From Bacillota bacterium (GTDB lineage: Bacteria > Bacillota > Clostridia > Acetivibrionales > JAEXSP01), in NCBI GenBank assembly GCA_023453795.1, contig JAEXSP010000016.1, positions 1-64,000 of the forward strand: 64,000 bases of DNA. Reading direction: 5' to 3'. Both the position numbers and the translations under genes were made by a program. Numbering within the stretch: the first letter of the stretch is position 1; every line of letters begins with the position of its first letter. Positions 36,414 to 45,213 of the stretch are shown here, one piece after another. Below the pieces are notes generated by a model. The model had not been told where the DNA came from. It saw only the letters and a program-made list of their open reading frames with translations, and searched no databases.

Positions 36414-38766
36414 AATAATAAACGATGTATATAATGAAAATAAAAGGGTTTTCTTTTTGCCGGTAAGACATCACAGCCCGGCAGCTGCGAGAGCGGTAAA
36501 TGAGTTGATTGAGAGGCTTCAGCCATCTGCTGTTTTGATCGAAGGTCCAAGTGATTTCAATCAGAAAATGGATGAGCTGTTCCTGCCGCACCGTCTCCCG
36601 CTGGCTGTTTATTGCTATTTCAGGGATACCGTTGGTGAAAGGCGGGGGGCATTCTACCCGTTTATTACTTACTCGCCGGAATGGCAGGCATTGCAAAAGG
36701 GTCGTGCTGCCGGTGCAGAGGTTTTGTTCATTGATATGCCCTGGTCCCGTATATGCCAAATGGAAACTGCACTGCAGGAGCCATCTGAACGCCCTGTTCT
36801 TGAAGAACAGAGGTATGCCGATGTCCATTTGCGCAGAAGCTCCTATATAGCCCGCTTATGTGCGGAACTGGGCGTGGATGATTTTGACGGTCTCTGGGAT
36901 GAATTGTTTGAAATTGATCCGGAATTGACATGTGATGAATATGTTTTACGGGCGCGCACCTTTTGCGCTCACAGCCGCGAGTTTGACATCCCCGATCCGG
37001 TAGATACCGCACGTGAACGATTTATGGCTGGACAGATACTTGAAGCCATGGATAAACATACGGGAAATATTCTTGTTGTTACAGGCGGCTATCATACATC
37101 AGCACTTGAGGTTCTTATCACTCAGAAGGACCTGCCTGATGAAGCTGAGGTTGAAACAGAACAAACGATTGAATGCGGCTGTGCATTAACTCCATTCTCA
37201 AATGATCGTTTGGACAGCCTGACAGGATATAAATCGGGAATGCCCGGACCGGGATTTTATGAATTTGTATGGGAAGACAGATCAAAAAATAAATGCTTTG
37301 ATTATAAGCCTCTGCTGACAAGCCTTGTAAAGGTGTTTCGTAAGAAAGGTATCCTTTTTAGTACAGCAGATTTGATTGCAGCCGATTCTACGTGCAGAGC
37401 TCTTGCAGACCTTCGCGGTCACAAGGATGTGTGGCGCAGGGATATAATTGACGGCTTGCGGGGTTCACTTATAAAGGATGACCTTGCACGTGGCGGTACG
37501 CATCCGCTGCTGGAGGTTGTATCGGAGATATTCAGGGGCAATGGAGTGGGACGACTGGCAGAAGGAACTACTGTCCCGCCGCTTATGCGTGAAATTGAAG
37601 CCATGCTCGAAGAATTCAATCTGGTACCTGAAGCAAAGCAGCGTGATATAGAGCTGCAGCTTACCAGGCAGGATGAACGCAAACAAAGCCGTGCCCTTCA
37701 TTGCTTGCGAATACTTGAAATTAGCGGATTTTCATTGGCAGAAACAGATACAGGTACTGCTTCCGGCTTGTCGGATGTCCGGGAGGTGTGGTCAATCAAA
37801 TGGGTACCCGAATTTGCATCTTCTGTGATTGAGGCTGCTTCGTTTGGTTCTACTCTTATAGATGCGGCATCTGCTGCACTGGCTGAAAATGCAGGCAAAG
37901 CAGGACGTGATATTGAAAAGGCTTCACAGCTTCTTATAGACGCTGCACTGGCAGGGTTGGGCGGCAAAATCGGCAAATTGACAGAGCGTCTTGAGGAAAC
38001 GGTGAGGTGTGGTCATGATTTTCCGGCAATTACCGCAGTGCTTGATAATCTCTTGTACCTGTACAGTTATGAAACCGTGCTGGAGCCGGAATATCGTGAA
38101 ACCATGACCGGGCTGTTTCTGGAGACCTACAGACGCTGTCTTTACCTAATTGAGAATTTAGGTGTCACTTCACAGGGAGATAAAAGCTATGTAGATGGAG
38201 TCAGATGCATGGTTGCAGTATATGAACGCTGTGCCGGTCCGCTGGGATTAACTTCGGAAGAGACAGGGGAAGTGTATAGGCGTGTCAACGAAGACCGGGA
38301 ACAATCGGCAATGTTGAGGGGTGCAGCTGCCGGTGCACGCTGGTCGCAAAAATTCGTTGAAAACTCCTCGATACTTAAGGATCTTCGCCTTTTTTATGAT
38401 CCGGGACTTATGGGCGACTATCTTACAGGCCTTTTTGCATTGGCCCGGGAAACAATACAGAGGGATAAAAATTTCCTTAATGAGATAGATCGCTGGCTTA
38501 CAGAACTGAAGGATGATGAATTTCTTGAAGCAGTTCCTTCCTTAAGACTGGCATTTACTTATTTTACACCGAGGGAAAAGCATTACTTGTCTATGCATCT
38601 GCTTGCAATCGAGGATGGTAATAGTTCGCAAAGGATAGTTTCGGAAAAATCGCCGGAAGACTTGATGGTCAATGCTGAACAAGCCATTCTATCCTTGCGT
38701 TTTGAAAACAGGTTATATGAGACGCTTTCGGAATATGGGCTCAAAGGAGGCAGCCATGACGGATAA
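36382..38766 (+). CDS. yehM: DUF5682 protein (YehM-like)
   Basis: ATG 36382 (MQHGGVLMEDK) has SD GGAAGGAG 4 nt upstream and overlaps the MoxR gene by 32 bp; ATG 36403 is an alternative. The 794-aa protein opens with the DUF5682 signature FFLPVRHHSPAAA and VLIEGPSDFN, then GGYHTSAL near 237. The C-terminal half is long and helical. No transmembrane segment is seen. The HHSP and EGP motifs suggest an enzymatic pocket related to TraB/ChaN-like folds, but that is speculation. The gene always sits with MoxR, VWA and SWIM partners in the clusters I know. Confidence 0.8.
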   Translation: MQHGGVLMEDKIINDVYNENKRVFFLPVRHHSPAAARAVNELIERLQPSAVLIEGPSDFNQKMDELFLPHRLPLAVYCYFRDTVGERRGAFYPFITYSPEWQALQKGRAAGAEVLFIDMPWSRICQMETALQEPSERPVLEEQRYADVHLRRSSYIARLCAELGVDDFDGLWDELFEIDPELTCDEYVLRARTFCAHSREFDIPDPVDTARERFMAGQILEAMDKHTGNILVVTGGYHTSALEVLITQKDLPDEAEVETEQTIECGCALTPFSNDRLDSLTGYKSGMPGPGFYEFVWEDRSKNKCFDYKPLLTSLVKVFRKKGILFSTADLIAADSTCRALADLRGHKDVWRRDIIDGLRGSLIKDDLARGGTHPLLEVVSEIFRGNGVGRLAEGTTVPPLMREIEAMLEEFNLVPEAKQRDIELQLTRQDERKQSRALHCLRILEISGFSLAETDTGTASGLSDVREVWSIKWVPEFASSVIEAASFGSTLIDAASAALAENAGKAGRDIEKASQLLIDAALAGLGGKIGKLTERLEETVRCGHDFPAITAVLDNLLYLYSYETVLEPEYRETMTGLFLETYRRCLYLIENLGVTSQGDKSYVDGVRCMVAVYERCAGPLGLTSEETGEVYRRVNEDREQSAMLRGAAAGARWSQKFVENSSILKDLRLFYDPGLMGDYLTGLFALARETIQRDKNFLNEIDRWLTELKDDEFLEAVPSLRLAFTYFTPREKHYLSMHLLAIEDGNSSQRIVSEKSPEDLMVNAEQAILSLRFENRLYETLSEYGLKGGSHDG

Positions 38767-39886
38767 AAATCAAGTGCGTAATGCAAGATGGAGGCTGGCT
38801 CTGGGAGAGGGCAGTGAGGCCGCTTTCGGAGGATGCCTTTCCGACATTGACAAGAAACGCGATCTGGCTCTCGGGTATCTATATTCGAGGGAGTATAATT
38901 CAAGAAATGTTCGGGGCTTCGGCCGCAACGGTTCTCTTGATGATTCTCAGATCACCATTCCGGAATGGATAAACGATGTACATGATCTTTTCCCGCACAA
39001 GACAATTGAACGGCTTGAGAAAGATGCTCTTGAGAGGTATGAAATCCAGGAGCTGGTTACCAACCCCGAATTGCTCCAACGTGCAACACCAAGTGTAACC
39101 CTGCTGAAAGCAGTGCTTCATACCAAACACCTTATGAACCAGAATGTTCTGGCTATGGCTCGCCAGCTGGTTAGAAAAGTAGTCGATGAGCTTATGCAAA
39201 AGCTTGCTCGGCAAGTACAATCGCCTCTTTTTGGGGTAAGAGATCGTCAGCATCGTTCTTACCGTAAAATAGCCAGAAACTTCGATGTAAAAACAACCAT
39301 ACGCCGCAATCTTCGGCATTTTGATACTTCCAGAGGTCTTCTGGTTATTCAGGACCCGGTATTTAATTCGAGGATACGCGTCAACGCCGACCGCTGGCAG
39401 GTAATTATACTGGTTGACGAATCAGGGAGCATGGTTAACAGTGTTATTCACTCGGCTATTGTTGCATCGATTTTTTGGGGTATTAAAGCACTGAAAACTC
39501 ATCTGGTGTTATTTGATACGAATATAGTAGATGTGACTGAAGATTGCAGCGACCCTGTTGAAATGCTTATGAAAGTACAGCTGGGCGGAGGCACTGATAT
39601 TGGAAAGGCTCTTGCATACGGACAATCTTTAATTGAAAATCCACGGAAGGCAATAGTTATTTTGATTACTGATTTTTATGAAGGAGCTTCCCTGAATAGG
39701 CTTTTTGAAACAACACATGCCATTGCCGAGAGCGGTGCAAGGTTATTGGGGCTTGCCGCACTTGATGAACAGGCTAATCCCAGCTATGACAGGTCTGTCG
39801 CACAGCGCATGGTCAATTTGGGGGCTGAAGTAGCTGCAATGACACCCGGTGAACTTGCTGCATGGGTAGGCGAGAAGATCCGCTAG
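38756..39886 (+). CDS. yehP: VWA-domain protein (YehP/CoxE-like)
   Basis: ATG 38756 (MTDKNQVR) has SD AAAGGAGG 5 nt upstream and overlaps the previous gene by 11 bp. The 376-aa protein has a helical N-terminal half (about 1-200) and a C-terminal VWA domain (about 212-376). The MIDAS is complete: DESGS near 220, GGGTD near 281 and ITDF near 304. It is cytoplasmic (no signal peptide). VWA proteins of this kind are adaptors or substrates of MoxR ATPases, binding a ligand through the metal site. Confidence 0.88.
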   Translation: MTDKNQVRNARWRLALGEGSEAAFGGCLSDIDKKRDLALGYLYSREYNSRNVRGFGRNGSLDDSQITIPEWINDVHDLFPHKTIERLEKDALERYEIQELVTNPELLQRATPSVTLLKAVLHTKHLMNQNVLAMARQLVRKVVDELMQKLARQVQSPLFGVRDRQHRSYRKIARNFDVKTTIRRNLRHFDTSRGLLVIQDPVFNSRIRVNADRWQVIILVDESGSMVNSVIHSAIVASIFWGIKALKTHLVLFDTNIVDVTEDCSDPVEMLMKVQLGGGTDIGKALAYGQSLIENPRKAIVILITDFYEGASLNRLFETTHAIAESGARLLGLAALDEQANPSYDRSVAQRMVNLGAEVAAMTPGELAAWVGEKIR

Positions 39887-39948
39887 ATGCGTTTTTGACG
39901 GGATAATACTATACAAAATCTTGTTTTAAATTTTCTATGGAGACTTAT

Positions 39949-41937
39949 ATGAGAAATGATTTATTGACAATTTCCGAAGCCGATCTGGAGGTATTTACAA
40001 ACCGGGGAACTGTTAAAAGAGCGGCTCGTGATCTTGATGAAGCACTTTTTACAGGTACATTGAGCGAGACTGATGAGGGCTTGGTGGAGGTGGCATGGTC
40101 TGATGGCGTTGTTTGCCGGTTTGCACCGGGTGTACTGATTAACGACGGGCGGTGTACGTGCCCGTCAACAGCTATGTGCCGCCATTTGGTAAGAACAGTG
40201 CTTTTCTATAAACGTTTTTATAAGGAAGCTGCAACCTGGCCTGAAAACGAGGCTTTATCGGAATGGGATCCGGGCGACTTTTCGGATGCCGAAATTGAAG
40301 CCCAGATTCTGCCGAAGGATTTGTCAAAAGCTAAAAAACTTTTTTCCGAAGGCCTTTTAGTGGGATGTATAAGGTCTTCAAAGCCATATGCTGTGATCCA
40401 TGGTCTTGGGATAATGGTGCGTTTTCCTGTACCCGGTGATTTTCGTTATGTTCATGCAGACTGCGAAGGGAATATGGCGGTATATGCTTCTGCAATTGCC
40501 GTATGGGCTTTCAGGCTTCTTGAAAAGGGCAAAGAGTCAGGCTTTGTGGTAACGGCACCTTCGAGCGGTATCTCCACGGAAGTATTTGATCCGGGAAATA
40601 TAAATATTTGTGAAGTTATTAATTACGGGTTTGCCGGCCTTTCGCCGCGTTTTGAAGATAGGTTCAAAAGTGCGGAGAAACAGCTCCGTGAGGCTAATCT
40701 TACATGGCCGGCTGATATTATGTCGGATCTGGCACTTGAATTCAGAAGATATACTGAGCATGACAGCCTTTTTTCACCTGAACGCTGTATCGAGTATGCA
40801 GGAGAGTTTTTGTTGCGGGCCGATTGTTTAGCCTCATCTCAGAATGCAATTCCACCGGCTCTTGTAGGAGGTACACGTTATGATATGTCCCAGGAGCTTG
40901 GTTCCCGCCGTTTTACCGGATTAGGCTCAGGAGTAAGGATTCTCGCAAAGAGTACGGTTGTACAGGTATTTCTGGAGGATGCCGACAGTGGTGCGATAGT
41001 TGTTGTTGAAAAAGAGTTTCCGAATACTGAAAACGGACGTACCCGTGAGTTTAGATTTCTTGGTGAGACACCGGTTGCTGCAGGTGCGAAACTTATTGAT
41101 ATTGCACGATCACAGCTTCTATCGGGAGCATCGAAGCGTACTGCTTCAGGTCTTTTGTCCTTCGGTCGCAAACTTGTTGTCAATCCTCAGTCTTTTCAAT
41201 GGGAAAGACTCCGTGAGAACAATTACCATACCGATTATGCAGAACTGCACAACCGTATGGCGCTTCAACCCCCATCCTCCCTTAGAGCCCGGCGTATGGC
41301 CGAGTCTTTTCAAATAATAGGAATTACAGGGGTTGAGAATGTAAGATTTGATCCTGTAGCGCAGGAGGTCCGGTGTGAGTTTATCGATAGTCAGGGTGCA
41401 AGGGTCTCAATGGTTCAGCCGTATCTTTCACAAGCGGCATCAGGCTGTGAATTGCTGTTGAAAAGCCTTTCACAGGAAAATGTACGCCCTGTTTTTGCTT
41501 CCGGACAAATTAAAATAACTCCAGCAGGTCTGTCAATTTTTCCGGCATCAGTGGTTGTTGAACAGGATGGCCGCAGGACAATGATACAGCCTTGGCTGGA
41601 TGGTCCTCAAGGATTGACGGGAGGCGATGCCGGGAACAGCCATGGTGAACTTCCCATAGGTGATCCGATAGCACGATGGTTTTTTTCCTTGGAGTATGCC
41701 TTGTCTGAAATATTGCAGCTAGGTATCAGAAAGACAGACAGCCAAACAGCTGCTTTATGGAAGCAAGTTGCAAAAGACGCAGGGGCTATAGGCTTTGTGA
41801 GGATTGCTCGACAGGTAGAACTCATTGCTGAGGCATTGGAAAAAAGACTGCACAATATTGAAGAAAGGGAAGATGAGGTCTGTAGTTTGATTTTGGACAT
41901 GCTTAGATTATTGAGGCTGGCGAAGGATTTATTTTGA
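39949..41937 (+). CDS. yehQ: SWIM zinc-finger protein (YehQ-like)
   Basis: ATG 39949 (MRNDLLTI) has GGAGA 6 nt upstream; an ATG 12 nt earlier lacks an SD. The 662-aa protein has a SWIM motif near residues 66-80 (CTCPSTAMCRH, a CxC...CxH zinc site), which binds DNA or protein. The rest is a mixture of alpha/beta segments with no family I can name. It is the last gene of the cluster, 62 nt after the VWA gene. E. coli YehQ is also a SWIM protein at this place. Confidence 0.82.
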   Translation: MRNDLLTISEADLEVFTNRGTVKRAARDLDEALFTGTLSETDEGLVEVAWSDGVVCRFAPGVLINDGRCTCPSTAMCRHLVRTVLFYKRFYKEAATWPENEALSEWDPGDFSDAEIEAQILPKDLSKAKKLFSEGLLVGCIRSSKPYAVIHGLGIMVRFPVPGDFRYVHADCEGNMAVYASAIAVWAFRLLEKGKESGFVVTAPSSGISTEVFDPGNINICEVINYGFAGLSPRFEDRFKSAEKQLREANLTWPADIMSDLALEFRRYTEHDSLFSPERCIEYAGEFLLRADCLASSQNAIPPALVGGTRYDMSQELGSRRFTGLGSGVRILAKSTVVQVFLEDADSGAIVVVEKEFPNTENGRTREFRFLGETPVAAGAKLIDIARSQLLSGASKRTASGLLSFGRKLVVNPQSFQWERLRENNYHTDYAELHNRMALQPPSSLRARRMAESFQIIGITGVENVRFDPVAQEVRCEFIDSQGARVSMVQPYLSQAASGCELLLKSLSQENVRPVFASGQIKITPAGLSIFPASVVVEQDGRRTMIQPWLDGPQGLTGGDAGNSHGELPIGDPIARWFFSLEYALSEILQLGIRKTDSQTAALWKQVAKDAGAIGFVRIARQVELIAEALEKRLHNIEEREDEVCSLILDMLRLLRLAKDLF

Positions 41938-42007
41938 GTTTAAAAACTCTTAAAAGTTATACAATAAGCATGAAAAAGACTCCAACCGGAAGCCTGTTTT
42001 GCAAAGT

Positions 42008-42031
42008 AAAAAGGAGTTGCACGCAACTCCT
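42008..42031 (-). terminator. Terminator of the glycerol-1-phosphate dehydrogenase operon
   Basis: AGGAGTT (42012-42018) and AACTCCT (42025-42031) with a GC-rich loop; on the minus strand TTTTTAC follows. It lies 45 nt past the stop of the dehydrogenase gene. Confidence 0.7.
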
Positions 42032-42075
42032 ATAATTGAACTATGTTTGAATATTTTTCTTTGAGTTTTCATTTA

Positions 42076-43146
42076 TTAATTTATACCGAATATCTCCCTT
42101 AAAATGCTGTCTTCATGAATTGCCTTTTTTGCTTTTTCCCTGTACTCCTGAATATGTATGTAGGTCATTCTGTTCGGCTTTATGCATGGAGCCATATCAA
42201 TGGCCTCTTCATAATCTGATGGATTAAGGCCCAAGGTTTTAACATAATTGAAGAAGCCTGTATCGGTGAGAAATTTCCTTACTCTTTCATGACGGTGGTT
42301 TTGTACAATGCTCATTATATAGGTGGCTATGCCGACCTGAATACCGTGCAGCTGAGGCGTTTTAGTCATTTTGTCAAGAGCGTGGGATATTAGGTGTTCA
42401 CTTCCGCTTGCAGGCGAGCTGTTGCCTGCAATCTCCATAGCTATGCCGCTCATGGTGAGAGAATCTACCAACTCCTTGATGAAGAAGTCTTCCTTAATAT
42501 CGGTATAGGGCATTCTCGCAATGCTGTTAACCGACTTTTTTGCTATCATTGCCGCCACATCGTCAATTCTTGTAATACCCTGCTGCTCTTCAAAATGCCA
42601 ATCGAATATTGCCGTTACCTTTGACACAATGTCCCCGATGCCGGAATAAATGAATTTCTCAGGCGATTTTTTGATTATTGAGGTGTCTACAATGATGCCG
42701 AAGGGCATTCGTGCATGTACGGAGGTTCTGCGCTCGTTAACATACAGGGAACAGCCTGAACTTGCAAAGCCGTCGTGAGCTGTAGACGTCGGAACACTTA
42801 TAAAAGGAATGTCATTCAAAAAAGCGACGTATTTTGCTACATCAAGAGCTTTTCCACCGCCGATACCTACTATGGCTTGAGTTTCGGAAGGAATAGAAAA
42901 AGCCTGGCCTATTATGTAATCCATCGAATTCTGGTCGCATTCATTTTCGGCCAGAACCTTCAATTCCTTGTTTGGGGCGAGAGTCGTGTCTATTATATCC
43001 CCAAAAAGCTCTCTGATACCTTCTCCAAGAAAGACTGTTATTTTCTTGATGCCGGTTTTTGTTATATACCTGTCCAGCTCTTTTAGCTTATCAGGTCCTA
43101 CCTCAAGAATTACCGGAATGGAAATTCTATGTGTTTGAACTTTCAT
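42076..43146 (-). CDS. egsA: sn-glycerol-1-phosphate dehydrogenase family protein
   Basis: ATG 43146 (MKVQTHRI) overlaps the stop of the upstream HAD gene by ATGA, with GGAGGG about 10 nt before. A start 9 nt earlier would leave no SD spacing. The 356-aa protein belongs to the iron-containing alcohol dehydrogenase/EgsA group: GIGGGKALDVAKY binds NAD(P), VPTSTAHDGFAS follows, and metal ligands are expected in HLISHALD and the LHGIQVG segment. EgsA reduces dihydroxyacetone phosphate to sn-glycerol-1-phosphate, the archaeal lipid head-group enantiomer, made by some Firmicutes. Related family members act on other keto-phosphates. Confidence 0.8.
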   Translation of the reverse strand: MKVQTHRISIPVILEVGPDKLKELDRYITKTGIKKITVFLGEGIRELFGDIIDTTLAPNKELKVLAENECDQNSMDYIIGQAFSIPSETQAIVGIGGGKALDVAKYVAFLNDIPFISVPTSTAHDGFASSGCSLYVNERRTSVHARMPFGIIVDTSIIKKSPEKFIYSGIGDIVSKVTAIFDWHFEEQQGITRIDDVAAMIAKKSVNSIARMPYTDIKEDFFIKELVDSLTMSGIAMEIAGNSSPASGSEHLISHALDKMTKTPQLHGIQVGIATYIMSIVQNHRHERVRKFLTDTGFFNYVKTLGLNPSDYEEAIDMAPCIKPNRMTYIHIQEYREKAKKAIHEDSILREIFGIN

Positions 43147-43796
43147 TTCAGCCATCCCTCCTTAATTAAATCCTTTTCAATTTCTTTAAAATCTGAAAAT
43201 GCTGTAAACTGTAAGTCTTCTTTCACTAGCATTTCCTGAAGCTCTCCTCTTGCATATATCCTGTCGGCGGCTTTGGCTGCCTGAAGATCAGGCTCGCTGT
43301 CTCCCGCAAATATTATGAATTCATGATTTTTTCTCAAGCTTTCTACGACTTTCCTCTTATCAAGTCCGAAAACATCGGAGTAATAAGGACTCTCCGAATC
43401 CGGCATTATTCTTATGCCGCCTTTAAAGTATTCCCCTTCCATGGAAATTATCTGAACATCCTTTATATCAAGGTATTCAAACAGAACCTTGATGTAGTAA
43501 GATGTTCCTGCGCTGACTATGAAGAAATCCCCTTCATTCTTTTTGACATTATTGATAAAATCCCTGGCGTATGGGTCGATAGGTATTTTTATTATCTCAT
43601 CGAAGATTTCTTTTTCGCTTAAATTTATAGAACCGAATATCTTATTTAAAAACTCAACGTTTATCTTCCTGGTTTTCTTCCATTCGGTATAGAATTCCCG
43701 GCCCTTGTTTCCCATGTATTTGTCGATGATGATATGGTAAAAATCTCTTGACGAAAGAGTACCGTCAAAATCAGATACGAAAGCAAACCTTTTCAT
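43143..43796 (-). CDS. HAD phosphatase, MtnX/PSP-like
   Basis: The ATG has SD GGAGG 7-8 nt upstream and gives 217 aa. HAD motif I is DFDGTLS near residue 9, motif II is SAGTS near 95, and motif III/IV is the Lys in KRKVV with GDSEPDLQAAKAADRIYA near 165. This arrangement is typical of the HAD-IB group with phosphoserine phosphatase and MtnX. It overlaps the dehydrogenase gene by 4 bp and is probably translationally coupled, so a phosphatase plus keto-phosphate dehydrogenase pathway seems likely. The substrate is unknown. Confidence 0.75.
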   Translation of the reverse strand: MKRFAFVSDFDGTLSSRDFYHIIIDKYMGNKGREFYTEWKKTRKINVEFLNKIFGSINLSEKEIFDEIIKIPIDPYARDFINNVKKNEGDFFIVSAGTSYYIKVLFEYLDIKDVQIISMEGEYFKGGIRIMPDSESPYYSDVFGLDKRKVVESLRKNHEFIIFAGDSEPDLQAAKAADRIYARGELQEMLVKEDLQFTAFSDFKEIEKDLIKEGWLK

Positions 43797-43910
43797 TCAA
43801 TAACCTCCGGTTAAATTATGCTTTAAATATATATTGATTATATAATATTTAAGACAAGGAACAAGGCCTTTTAGATAAAATTAATATACAACTTTCCCGG
43901 TTCAAATTAA

Positions 43911-43953
43911 ATAGCCATTCACAGATGATGGAAATCAATAAATGAATGGCTAT
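43911..43953. repeat. Inverted repeat in the spacer between the HAD and GH43 genes
   Basis: ATAGCCATTCA (43911-43921) and TGAATGGCTAT (43943-43953) are perfect 11-bp complements with a 21-nt loop. No T tract follows on either strand. Role unknown. Confidence 0.6.
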
Positions 43954-43993
43954 ACCATTATAAGTTGTGGAAAAGTTAAGCTGCTTATCAGCA

Positions 43994-44036
43994 AAAAAAG
44001 CGGCAGGTTACCTGGGGGGTAAAATATCGCCTGCCG
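43994..44036 (-). terminator. Terminator of the GH43 gene
   Basis: CGGCAGG (44001-44007) and CCTGCCG (44030-44036) pair; on the minus strand CTTTTTTTG follows. It lies just past the GH43 stop at 44047. Confidence 0.85.
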
Positions 44037-44046
44037 TGATAGTAGT

Positions 44047-45027
44047 TTATTTGTAAGGATCTATTGTTTGAATTGTACCGTCAGGGTTGTATGTCAACTC
44101 TGCATATTTTACACAGCGTTTGTTATCCGCTCCGCCTGATAGGGAAGAGTCATGATAAAACAAATACCATTTGCCTTCATACTGAACAATTGAATGATGC
44201 GTTGTCCAGCCTACTACCGGGTTTAGTATCCTTCCTTTGTAGGTAAAAGGTCCTTTTGGATTATTGCTTATTGCATAAACAATATAATGAGTGTTTCCGG
44301 TTGAGTAGGAAAGATAATAATTTCCATTATATTTATGAACCCAGGGACCTTCGAAATACCTTCTTTCCTCATCACCGGCAGTCAATGGTTTTCCGTTATC
44401 ATCCAGAATTACAATTTCCTGCGAGCTTTCTTTAAATGAAAGCATATCGTCGCTTAACTCAGCTACTCTCGGGCCCAGTGCAGGCTCTGTTCCACAAGGA
44501 CCTGCCGGATTGGGGTTAAAAGTTCCCGTTTGCCATTTTTCCAGTTGGCCTCCCCAGAGACCGCCGAAATATATGTATGACCTATTGTCATCGTCAGTAA
44601 AAACAGCGGGATCTATACTGAAGCTGCCTGAAATATATTCCTCCTGGGGTGTAAAAGGCCCGTAAGGGCATGTACTTGTGGCTACGCCGATTCTGAATAT
44701 GTCATTTTTATCTCTTGCAGGAAAATACAAATAATACGTATTGTTCTTATATGCAGCATCCGGAGCCCACAGCTGCTGCTTCGCCCAAGGGATATCCTTC
44801 AGATGGAGCACTTCACCGCAGTCTTTGCATGGTGAGTCAAAGGAATCAATAGCCAATACATGATAGTCTTCCATGGCATATTGATCGCCGTTGTCATTTG
44901 AAGGTATATCCTTATCCAAATCATGAGAAGGATATATGTATATTTTTCCCTCAAACACATGTGCAGAAGGATCCGCTGTATAAATGTGGGAAACCAGCGG
45001 CTTATTGGGTATTATAGGTTTTGTCAT
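44047..45027 (-). CDS. GH43-family glycoside hydrolase
   Basis: ATG 45027 (MTKPIIPN) has AGGAG 9 nt upstream; the longer frame to 45087 lacks an SD. The 326-aa protein is a single five-bladed beta-propeller without signal peptide, so it acts in the cytoplasm. Candidate catalytic residues are the Asp of TADPSAHV (base), the Asp of SIDPAVF (pKa modulator) and the Glu of RYFEGPW (acid). GH43 includes beta-xylosidases and alpha-arabinofuranosidases acting on hemicellulose fragments, which suits a cellulolytic organism. Substrate cannot be told from the sequence. Confidence 0.88.
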   Translation of the reverse strand: MTKPIIPNKPLVSHIYTADPSAHVFEGKIYIYPSHDLDKDIPSNDNGDQYAMEDYHVLAIDSFDSPCKDCGEVLHLKDIPWAKQQLWAPDAAYKNNTYYLYFPARDKNDIFRIGVATSTCPYGPFTPQEEYISGSFSIDPAVFTDDDNRSYIYFGGLWGGQLEKWQTGTFNPNPAGPCGTEPALGPRVAELSDDMLSFKESSQEIVILDDNGKPLTAGDEERRYFEGPWVHKYNGNYYLSYSTGNTHYIVYAISNNPKGPFTYKGRILNPVVGWTTHHSIVQYEGKWYLFYHDSSLSGGADNKRCVKYAELTYNPDGTIQTIDPYK

Positions 45028-45213
45028 ACTCTTATTCTCCTGATATTCTTGAATTTCAATTTGGAAAATTTTTGAGCAACCGTCCAAAAGTTAATAAAAC
45101 TTGGATACTAAGCTCTCATTATGATTATATCAATGCTATAGGAACAAACAAGAGAATTTCTATACCTGTTTATTTAATATCTTAACCTTTTTCCTACAGA
45201 TTTTGATACATTA

